Assembly (NCBI RefSeq): GCF_004361855.1
Contig: NZ_SNWQ01000025.1
Location: forward strand, 1 to 64,000
Direction: 5' to 3'
DNA from: Kribbella caucasensis
Lineage (GTDB): Bacteria > Actinomycetota > Actinomycetes > Propionibacteriales > Kribbellaceae
Length of the DNA stretch: 64,000 nucleotides
The position numbers and the translations under genes are program-made. Positions 57,694 through 64,000 of this stretch are shown here, one piece after another. The notes under the pieces are model-generated. The model was not told the origin of the DNA. It did no database searches and worked only from the letters and a program-made list of their open reading frames with translations. Position 1 is the first letter of the stretch, and each line of letters starts with the position of its first letter.

Positions 57694-59471
57694 ACCGGTC
57701 GCGCGGGAGCGTCGACGATCGCCCCCGCCCGGAGACCCGGCTGGACACTCTGGCCTCACCGGCCGATCTCCAGCGGTTGCCGGCTGCTGCTCTGCCGGGC
57801 CTGGCCGACGAGATCCGTGCACAGCTCGTCAGCCGGGTCACGCGGACAGGCGGGCATCTGGGGCCGAACCTGGGCGTCGTCGAGCTGACGATCGCACTGC
57901 ATCGGGTCTTCAGCTCGCCGCGAGACGTGATCGTCTGGGACACCGGGCACCAGGCGTACGTGCACAAGATGCTCACCGGTCGGCTTGATCGCTTCGACAC
58001 CTTGCGACAGGCGAGCGGGCTCTCCGGGTACCCGAGCCGAGCCGAGAGTGAGCACGACGTCATCGAGAACTCGCACGCCTCGACCGCGCTCTCGTACGCC
58101 GACGGTCTGGCGAAGGGGTTCCAGCTCACCGGCTCTCTCGAGCGACGGGTTGTCGCGGTCGTGGGTGATGGTGCGATGACCGGTGGGATGTGCTGGGAGG
58201 CGCTCAACAACATCGCGGCGGCGCCGGACCGGCCGGTCGTCATCGTGCTCAACGACAACGGGCGATCGTACGAACCGACCGTCGGATCGCTGGCCGTCCA
58301 GCTGCGGGCGTTGCGGACAGGGACGGCATGGGGCAACGTCTTCGAGCAGCTCGGTTTGGCATACCTCGGCCCTGTCGACGGCCACGACACCATGGCCCTG
58401 GAGACGGCGTTGCGGACTGCCGCTCTGCTCCAGCACCCGGTCGTCGTCCATTGCATCACCCGCAAAGGTGCCGGCCATACCCCCGCCGAGCTGGATGAAG
58501 CCGACCACCTCCACACCGTCAACCCGACCCCTACGGCGGCCATGAGCCAGGCGCACGGACCCGCCTGGACGGACGTGTTCGGCGATGAGTTGGTCGCGAT
58601 CGCAGGTGAGCGGACGGATGTAGTCGCGGTGACGGCAGCGATGATGCGGCCGACCGGGCTGTTTCCGTTGGCCTGCCGGTATCCGGAGCGCGTGTACGAC
58701 GTCGGGATCGCCGAGCAGCACGCGGTGACGTCAGCTGTCGGGTTGGCGGCTGCGGGGCTGCATCCTGTGGTGGCGATCTACTCGACATTCCTCAACCGCG
58801 CTTTCGACCAGGTACTGATGGACGCGGCGCTCCACCGGGCGCCGATCACCTTCGTGCTCGACCGTGCCGGTATCACCGGTCCGGACGGGCCGTCTCACCA
58901 TGGAATGTGGGATTTGGCTCTGTTCGGGTTGGTTCCCGGCATGCGGGTCGCGGCGCCTCGGGACGCGCAGCAGTTACGTGTGTTGCTACGCGCCTGCATC
59001 GCTCACGAGGTTGGGCCTACCATGCTTCGGTTTCCACGAGGGCGTAGCGGAGTTGGCATCCGCGCCCGGGGAACCGTCGGCGCCGCAGAGTTGCTGACGG
59101 AGGGCCGGTCCAAGGTGCTGCTCGTGCCGGTCGGTCCGCTGGCGGGCGCCGCGCTGGAGGCTTCCCGTCGCCTCCGCGAGCTGGGAATCCGCGCGACGGT
59201 CGTCGATCCCCGCTGGATCAACCCAGTCGATCCCGAGCTTCTCCGCTACGCCGGCGAGCACCGCCTGGTAGTGACGATCGAGGACAGCGCACTGCCGGGA
59301 GGGTTCGGGGACGCCCTGGCGCGGGCGCTTCGCCGCACGACGTCACGCCCTCAGCTCATCACCCTCGGCCTGCCCGGCGACTTCATCGCGGCGGGGGAGC
59401 GCGCGGACCTTCTCCACGCGCACGGACTCGATGCCGAAGGCATCACCGAGGCCGTCGTCGCCGGTGTGTGA
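57690..59471 (+). CDS. dxs: 1-deoxy-D-xylulose-5-phosphate synthase
   Basis: A 593-residue thiamine-diphosphate enzyme that makes DXP from pyruvate and glyceraldehyde-3-phosphate, the first MEP-pathway step. It has the N-terminal HLGPNLGVVELTIALHRVF, the TPP motif VVGDGAMTGGMCWEALNN, and the pyrimidine-domain catalytic Glu in YDVGIAEQHAVTSA. The loop normally reading MSISPNVG here reads RSYEPTVG, suggesting an isozyme dedicated to this operon. It is slightly shorter than housekeeping DXS. It is last in the hopanoid operon and coupled to hpnH. Confidence 0.95.
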   Translation: MNRSRGSVDDRPRPETRLDTLASPADLQRLPAAALPGLADEIRAQLVSRVTRTGGHLGPNLGVVELTIALHRVFSSPRDVIVWDTGHQAYVHKMLTGRLDRFDTLRQASGLSGYPSRAESEHDVIENSHASTALSYADGLAKGFQLTGSLERRVVAVVGDGAMTGGMCWEALNNIAAAPDRPVVIVLNDNGRSYEPTVGSLAVQLRALRTGTAWGNVFEQLGLAYLGPVDGHDTMALETALRTAALLQHPVVVHCITRKGAGHTPAELDEADHLHTVNPTPTAAMSQAHGPAWTDVFGDELVAIAGERTDVVAVTAAMMRPTGLFPLACRYPERVYDVGIAEQHAVTSAVGLAAAGLHPVVAIYSTFLNRAFDQVLMDAALHRAPITFVLDRAGITGPDGPSHHGMWDLALFGLVPGMRVAAPRDAQQLRVLLRACIAHEVGPTMLRFPRGRSGVGIRARGTVGAAELLTEGRSKVLLVPVGPLAGAALEASRRLRELGIRATVVDPRWINPVDPELLRYAGEHRLVVTIEDSALPGGFGDALARALRRTTSRPQLITLGLPGDFIAAGERADLLHAHGLDAEGITEAVVAGV

Positions 59472-59621
59472 GTCCAACGCATGCCCTCGACGCCTCCGCG
59501 ACCGGCCTTGCCGCACCTGATGTGCCGGTGCGAGACCTACTGTCAGCGCAGCCAGCCCGAGTGGGCTGTACCGCCCAGCCTGCGCGTCCTCCGTCGGGCA
59601 ACCATCTCTTCCCCCGGTTGG

Positions 59622-59649
59622 CTTGTGCGCGCCTCTCGGCGCGCACAAG
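59622..59649. terminator. Perfect hairpin, likely bidirectional terminator
   Basis: CTTGTGCGCGCC (59622-59633), loop TCTC and GGCGCGCACAAG (59638-59649) form a perfect 12-bp stem. It lies between the end of dxs and the end of the convergent AMIN-like gene. There is no U-run, which is common for actinobacterial terminators. The remaining gap 59472-59853 shows no gene. Confidence 0.6.
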
Positions 59650-59853
59650 TGGTGTGCTTCTACTGAGCTTGATGCGCCGGCAGCGACGGAAGTTGCGTCC
59701 TTCGCCGAAGAGCATCGGCGGTGGTCGGTTCAAGGGATGACTCCCGCTACCAACAGAGCAGCCGCCATCGCTACTCGCGCACTTCGCTGCCGAGTGGACA
59801 TGCCGAACCTCTCGTTGGCCCGACTGGTGCGCAGTGCTTTCACGGCGCCGCCC

Positions 59854-60459
59854 TTACCAACGGTGGGCGACGTCGACGACGACGCGGCTCGTGGTGCCTG
59901 GGCCGGTGAGGGTGAAGACGCGGAACGGGAGTCGGGCGCGGACGCCGAGTCCGATCGTGGTCTCGCCCTCGAAGCTGCCTGCGCTGACGACTTGCCGGAA
60001 GGTCCGGTAGCCGCGCACGTCGGTCAGTTCGTCGTAGTTCGCCGGGTCATAGGTATAGCGGTTGGTGTCGTCGTAGGACGGTGCCAGCAGGACGATCTCC
60101 AGCTTGGCGCCGCCGCGGAGCGGAATGAGCTTGCCCTCTCCCACGGTGGAGATGTCCTGCACGTACTGCACGCGGAACCAGGACGGCTTGCCGTCGATGT
60201 CGAACACGACCCGGTCGAAACAGGCGTGCTGTCCGGTCCGGACGTTGGTCAGGTGACCTACGCCCTGGAATGTGCTTGCCTCAGGCAACGAACCCCAGCC
60301 GGTCGGGCACGTGGCGGCAGCGGTCGTGACTGCTGCTGCCTTGGACGGGCCGGCGAGCGCCGGTACAGCGACCGCTCCCGCCGGTACTGCGGCTACTGCG
60401 AGCACCGCGAGTGCGGTGCGGATCGGTCTGCGGATGTTGATGGTGGGAATACATTTCAC
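59854..60459 (-). CDS. Secreted AMIN-like domain protein
   Basis: A 201-residue exported protein. The signal peptide (RTALAVLAVAAVPAGAVAVP) probably ends at an ALA-G site near residue 36. The mature domain has CPTGWGSLPEAS, HACFDRVVFDIDGKPSWFRV, VQYVQDISTVGEG and a closing TLTGPGTTSRVVVDVAHRW. This pattern fits the actinobacterial AMIN-like family, often cell-surface proteins. Two cysteines may form a disulfide. No enzymatic motif is present. It is convergent with the hopanoid operon. Confidence 0.75.
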   Translation of the reverse strand: MKCIPTINIRRPIRTALAVLAVAAVPAGAVAVPALAGPSKAAAVTTAAATCPTGWGSLPEASTFQGVGHLTNVRTGQHACFDRVVFDIDGKPSWFRVQYVQDISTVGEGKLIPLRGGAKLEIVLLAPSYDDTNRYTYDPANYDELTDVRGYRTFRQVVSAGSFEGETTIGLGVRARLPFRVFTLTGPGTTSRVVVDVAHRW

Positions 60460-60558
60460 GATGCCCCCCTTAAGGACACCTGTTAGATGCGCCCCGCAGG
60501 CCCGAAGTTGTCGATCGGCGTACTGAACTCGGTCAGGAGGACGGCGGGCACCAGTTGT

Positions 60559-61512
60559 CTAGGTGACCGGGAGGACGCGGCGCCAGCCCTCGAAGACGAG
60601 GGTGGGATTCATGCCGACCGACAGGTAGAGGCCGAGGGCCGGAGTCGGGTTGTTGGTGTCGACGAGCAGGATCGTGCCCGCCCGTCCCGCGGCTGCGTCC
60701 AGGGCGAAGGCGTCGCGCAGCAGGAACTTCGCCAGACCACGCCCCCGGTACTCCTCGAGGACACCGAGCATGGCGATGTGGCCGCAATTGTCGGACTGGA
60801 TGAACGAGTCGCTGCAGTCACGCAACGCGACCGCCTTTCCGTCGACCTCGAGCAGCGTGAGCTGGGACCAATCGATGGTGGACCGAGCGTCGCGCTCCGC
60901 GATCCATTCGTCGTGCGGGCGAGGGACGAAGCCGAACTGGCCTCGGAAGGAACCGAGCAGGACTTCGTGAGCAGTCGATCGGGTGGCATCATCGAAGGCG
61001 CCGCGACGGACCACCACGCCCCGGGGTGTCTGCGGAGCGGCGACTGGCTCGGAGTGGTCGATCCACATCCGGTTGTACGTCGTACGGGCGGCGAAGGCGT
61101 GGTCGGCCAGCAGAGCGCGTAGTGGCCCGTCGGCGTGGTAGGCAAAGGCATCCACGGTGATCTCGGCGTGGCCGCCCAGGCGTCCCATCTCCAGTGCGCG
61201 CTGCATCGTCCGCTCGTACAGCCAGGCGGCGACCGACGGATGCTGAGAGGTCACTTCGATGCCGATCATCTCGCGATCGCCCTTGCCGAACGTGGTCCCA
61301 TACCCGACCGGCAGGCCGTCCGCGGCGAGCACCAACCAGCCGTCGGTCATCCGGTCAAAGCCGGGCTCGACGATGCAGTCGGCGACGTCGCCCAGCGTGC
61401 AGTCGGCGAAACCGACCATCGCTGTGTTGTAGGCCGAGATGAGATCGAAGATCCCCTCGGCATCTGTCGGCTCAGGACGCCGGACGGTGTAGCGATCCGC
61501 CAGAGAATCCAG
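60559..61512 (-). CDS. Tandem GNAT-family acetyltransferase
   Basis: About 317 residues with two GNAT domains. The first starts at YTVRRPEPTDAEGIFDLISA and is degenerate. The second has the acetyl-CoA loop LGVLEEYRGRGLAKFLLRDA and a typical GLYLSVGMNPTLVFEGWRRV end. No ATG, GTG or TTG fits before the first domain. CTG 61512 has GGAGG at ideal spacing and would start directly before the domain. A more distant ATG at 61734 would overlap the TetR gene by 86 bases, so CTG is preferred. The substrate is unknown. Confidence 0.75.
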   Translation of the reverse strand: MDSLADRYTVRRPEPTDAEGIFDLISAYNTAMVGFADCTLGDVADCIVEPGFDRMTDGWLVLAADGLPVGYGTTFGKGDREMIGIEVTSQHPSVAAWLYERTMQRALEMGRLGGHAEITVDAFAYHADGPLRALLADHAFAARTTYNRMWIDHSEPVAAPQTPRGVVVRRGAFDDATRSTAHEVLLGSFRGQFGFVPRPHDEWIAERDARSTIDWSQLTLLEVDGKAVALRDCSDSFIQSDNCGHIAMLGVLEEYRGRGLAKFLLRDAFALDAAAGRAGTILLVDTNNPTPALGLYLSVGMNPTLVFEGWRRVLPVT

Positions 61513-61648
61513 CGCTCGCCTCCGTTGCTGACGCGGCGCATCGTTCGCGGACGTTGCCAGCCAGTGCCAACAACTGTTGTCGCTGTGCGAACCAATCCAT
61601 CGGAATGCGCTCCGCCGTCCCGGCAATAGCCCACGAGCCGGTGCCGCA

Positions 61649-62374
61649 CTACTCTTGGCGCGCCGAGCCCTCGCGGTCGCGATCGGCGGAGGGATGCCGG
61701 GTGGCCGATGCTGCCGGTGTCGTGAGAGCGTCAAGGATGAGGTTGAGTCCCCACGCGAACTCGTCGCCGAAGTCGTACCCGGGCTGGAGGTAGTAGTCGG
61801 TCGCCATCTCCACGAGGTGGGGGTACTCGCCGGTGGAGAATCTCTCCATGATCGGCTCGGCGACGTCGGCGACGGTGTCCGAGCCGTCGAAGGGCAGACC
61901 GACCTCTTGGAGCGCGAAGCCGTACGTGTAGCTGTCGAGCAGGGCGTAGGCGTGGGCGGTCAACTCGGGGGAGAAGCCAGCGGTTCGCAGGGTGGCGATG
62001 ACCGCGTCGTGGTGCCGCAGAGTCGCCGGGCCCGGACTGGTGCGCGATTCCATCAGCCCGATCGCCCACGGGTGGGCACGCAGTACCCGGCGGGCCGAGT
62101 CAGCTCGTCGGCGGATCTCCGTACGCCATTCACCGCCGGCCGTGGGCAGCTCGATCTCGCTGAACACGAGGTCGACGATGCCGTCGAGGATCTCGTCCTT
62201 GCTGGCGACGTAGTAGTAGACCGACATCGGCTTCACGCCCAGGCTCTGGGACAGGGATCGGATCGTCAGGGAATCGATGCCGCCTGCATCGGCCACTGCG
62301 ACGGCGGCCCGCAGGACGCGTTCCCGGCTGAGTCGGGGGCGTTCCTCGCGGTTGTCGTCCGAGCGTTCAGACAT
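61649..62374 (-). CDS. TetR-family regulator (tetracycline-repressor-like C-terminus)
   Basis: A 241-residue protein with helix-turn-helix [20 protein letters not shown] after [20 protein letters not shown]. The ligand domain is of the TetR_C type ([40 protein letters not shown]). ATG 62374 is chosen because GGGAG sits just upstream; ATG 62392 is an alternative. It is divergent from the DUF4386/MDR operon, with palindromic sites between, and probably represses that operon and itself. Confidence 0.9.
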   Translation of the reverse strand: MSERSDDNREERPRLSRERVLRAAVAVADAGGIDSLTIRSLSQSLGVKPMSVYYYVASKDEILDGIVDLVFSEIELPTAGGEWRTEIRRRADSARRVLRAHPWAIGLMESRTSPGPATLRHHDAVIATLRTAGFSPELTAHAYALLDSYTYGFALQEVGLPFDGSDTVADVAEPIMERFSTGEYPHLVEMATDYYLQPGYDFGDEFAWGLNLILDALTTPAASATRHPSADRDREGSARQE

Positions 62375-62431
62375 CTCACTCCCAATCGTCACCAGTCACG
62401 GTTCGTCTGATCAGCCGAGCCATAGTGCTTT

Positions 62432-62466
62432 CGTACTTTGTACTGTACCGTCCCGTACTAAGTACG
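62432..62466. promoter_or_regulatory. Palindromic operator region of the TetR/DUF4386 pair
   Basis: CGTACTAAGTACG (62454-62466) is a perfect odd palindrome. CGTACTTTGTAC (62432-62443) and the intervening TGTACCG repeat the GTAC theme. Both lie in the divergent promoter region, 26-58 bases before the DUF4386 ATG, where a TetR repressor would be expected to bind. Confidence 0.6.
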
Positions 62467-62491
62467 ACTACCACCGAGGCGAGGACACCCC

Positions 62492-63253
62492 ATGAGCAGC
62501 ACCACCATCGAGGGCCACTCGGCTCCCGTCCCATCGACGACGCGCGAACGGGCGGCCGGAGGTCCGTCGATCCGGCAGGCCGGCCTCATCGCCGGGGTCG
62601 GGATCCTGGCCATGGCCGCCCTGTCGGGCTTCGGGATCTTCTACGTCGGCGAAGGGCTGGTGACGCAGGGCGATGCAGCCAGGACCGTCGAGGACATCGC
62701 GGCCTCCGAGGGCCTGTTCCGCTGGGGGACCGCGAGCCTGTACGCAGTGGTGGTGCTCGACGTCGTGGTCGCGTGGGCACTGTTCCGGTTCTTCAGTCCG
62801 GTGAGCAGCGGGCTCGCGAGGCTGGCGGCCTGGTTCCGGCTCGCCTACGCGGGAGTCTTCATGCTGGCCATCGGCCAGCTAACCGGCATCCCCGACCTGG
62901 TCGCCTCCGACGAATACTCGGGCGTCTTCACCGCCGAACAGATCCAGGGCCAGACCCTGCTGAAGATCGATGCGTTCGAAGACCTCTGGATGGCCGGGCT
63001 GATCCTCTTCGGGATCCATCTGGCGCTCGTCGGCTACCTGACCTACCGCTCGGACTATGTCCCGAAATTGCTGGGCGTCCTACTCATGATCGCCGGGGCC
63101 GGCTACCTGTTCGACAGCGTCGTCTCGACAGTCCTCGCGAGTCCTCCGGGCAGCGTCGCCACGGTCACCTTCCTCGGTGAGTTCCTCCTGGCGCTCTGGC
63201 TCGTTGCCCGCGGTCGCCGTATCTCACTGGAAGCAGATGATCATGGTCTCTGA
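62492..63253 (+). CDS. DUF4386 membrane protein
   Basis: A 253-residue integral membrane protein with six predicted helices, starting near QAGLIAGVGILAMAALSGFG. FRLAYAGVFMLAIGQL and LLGVLLMIAGAGYLFDSVVS are characteristic of DUF4386. Its function is unknown; these proteins are common next to TetR regulators and oxidoreductases in actinobacteria. It overlaps the start of the downstream dehydrogenase by 11 bases, so the pair is probably co-translated. Confidence 0.88.
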   Translation: MSSTTIEGHSAPVPSTTRERAAGGPSIRQAGLIAGVGILAMAALSGFGIFYVGEGLVTQGDAARTVEDIAASEGLFRWGTASLYAVVVLDVVVAWALFRFFSPVSSGLARLAAWFRLAYAGVFMLAIGQLTGIPDLVASDEYSGVFTAEQIQGQTLLKIDAFEDLWMAGLILFGIHLALVGYLTYRSDYVPKLLGVLLMIAGAGYLFDSVVSTVLASPPGSVATVTFLGEFLLALWLVARGRRISLEADDHGL

Positions 63254-64000
63254 GCAGCTGGGCCAAGTAACCGCCCACATGCGCGCAATTGTTCAGGATG
63301 CGTACGGCGACGCCGGCGTGCTGCGCCACGAGCGCATCGGCCGTCCTGAGGTCGCCGACAACGAGGTCCTGGTCCGGGTGCACGCGGCGGGTCTGGACCG
63401 TGGCACCTGGCACCTGATGACAGGCAAGCCGTATCTGATGCGGATCGCGGGCCTGGGCTTCCGCGGCCCGAAGGACCGGGTACCGGGGCGTGATCTCGCC
63501 GGAACGGTCGAGGCCATCGGGTCCGCGGTGACCAGGTTTGCCGTCGGCGACGAGGTGTACGGCGTCGGGCGTGGCTCGTTCGCCGAGTACGCCGTGGCCG
63601 TCGAGGGCAAGCTGGCCCACAAGCCGGTGAGCCTCTCGTTCGAGCAGGCCGCCGTGGTCCCGATCTCAGCCGGGACAGCACTCCAGGCCCTGACCGACCA
63701 CGGCCGGATCGAGACGGGTCAGCAGGTGCTGGTCATCGGCGCGTCCGGCGGAGTCGGCAGCTACGCCGTGCAGCTGGCCAAGGCCTTCGGGGCAGAAGTC
63801 ACCGGCGTGGCCAGCACAGCGAAGCTGGACCTCGTGCGCTCCCTCGGCGCCGACCGGGTCCTCGACTACACCCGCGACGACTACGCCGGCGGCAGCCACC
63901 ACTACGACCTGATCCTCGACATCGCCGGGAACCCCAAGCTGTCCCGTCTGCGCCGCGCACTCACGCCCAAGGGGACGGCCGTGCTCGTCGGCGGCGAGGA
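63243..64000 (+). CDS. MDR-family NAD(P)-dependent oxidoreductase (cut by window edge)
   Basis: The first 252 residues of a medium-chain dehydrogenase/quinone-oxidoreductase-like protein. The catalytic domain has VLVRVHAAGLDRGTWHLMTG, RDLAGTVEAIGSAV and VGDEVYGVGRGSFAEYA. The cofactor motif is VLVIGASGGVGSYAVQLAKA. Zinc-ligand cysteines are absent, so it is a zinc-independent reductase. ATG 63243 has GGAAG upstream; ATG 63279 (MRAIVQDAYG) is an alternative. The 3' end lies beyond the window. Confidence 0.88.
   Translation, partial: MVSEQLGQVTAHMRAIVQDAYGDAGVLRHERIGRPEVADNEVLVRVHAAGLDRGTWHLMTGKPYLMRIAGLGFRGPKDRVPGRDLAGTVEAIGSAVTRFAVGDEVYGVGRGSFAEYAVAVEGKLAHKPVSLSFEQAAVVPISAGTALQALTDHGRIETGQQVLVIGASGGVGSYAVQLAKAFGAEVTGVASTAKLDLVRSLGADRVLDYTRDDYAGGSHHYDLILDIAGNPKLSRLRRALTPKGTAVLVGGE

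Noticed and set aside
59623-60486. Plus-strand open frame covering the AMIN-like gene
   Set aside because: It has antisense composition with no ribosome binding site. The minus-strand gene has a signal peptide and a coherent domain.
61577-62410. Plus-strand open frame opposite the TetR gene
   Set aside because: It is the antisense of a clear TetR-family protein and shows no domain of its own.

Overview
The window is high-GC DNA with dense actinobacterial coding: GTG and TTG starts, many ATGA stop/start overlaps, and a hopanoid operon of the Streptomyces/Kribbella kind. The gene content and frequent GCCGTAC/GTCGTAC codon context suggest a soil member of Propionibacteriales, possibly Kribbella. 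That is inference, because no rRNA or other marker gene is present.

Layout. 1-1.5 kb: the end of an unidentified ORF, a truncated membrane gene, and a divergent HxlR regulator/VOC protein pair. 1.8-7.6 kb: a glucuronide operon on the minus strand (substrate-binding protein, two permeases, beta-glucuronidase) with a divergent TetR regulator. 7.6-9.0 kb: decayed DNA carrying a hairpin repeat. 9.0-24.6 kb: an aerobic benzoyl-CoA (box) pathway with CoA ligase, ferredoxin, amidohydrolase, gamma-carbonic-anhydrase-like protein, DUF6158, BoxD, BoxB, BoxC and a ferredoxin reductase. It has PaaX-type and AraC-type regulators and an upper branch of GMC alcohol oxidoreductase, benzaldehyde dehydrogenase and an alpha/beta hydrolase. 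25.3-41.4 kb: a fructan or difructose-anhydride locus with a secreted GH32 enzyme, a GH172/DUF2961 enzyme, two intracellular GH32-type enzymes, a five-gene Opp-type ABC transporter, a LacI regulator, a PfkB kinase and a beta-propeller glycosidase-like protein. 41.3-45.0 kb: a graveyard with a decayed second Opp transporter, an integrase fragment, an intact IS701-family element with a CTAG duplication, and another repeat copy. 45.1-48.98 kb: an SDR, a PAP2-WS/DGAT fusion and a PucR-type regulator. 49.2-59.5 kb: a translationally coupled hopanoid operon (hpnC, hpnD, hpnE, prenyl synthase, shc, an HpnG-IspH fusion, hpnH, dxs). 59.8-64 kb: a secreted AMIN-like protein, a tandem GNAT, a TetR/DUF4386 divergent pair and a truncated MDR oxidoreductase.

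How the genes work together. In the aromatic block an aryl ester or alcohol would be oxidised to benzoate, activated to benzoyl-CoA, epoxidised by BoxB, ring-opened by BoxC and oxidised by BoxD. No fused BoxA is present, so the separate ferredoxin and flavoprotein reductase probably supply electrons. In the sugar block the secreted enzyme would release small fructans, the Opp-type transporter would import them, cytoplasmic GH172/GH32 enzymes would split them, and PfkB would phosphorylate fructose. Two mirror-image operators flank the shared LacI promoter region. In the hopanoid block MEP-pathway enzymes (DXS, IspH) are built into the operon that makes squalene, cyclises it and starts the hopanoid side chain.

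The points most worth a second look are the split BoxA electron chain, the GH172/Opp-type fructan system, the HpnG-IspH fusion, the PAP2-WS/DGAT fusion, and a four-copy hairpin repeat of unknown nature.
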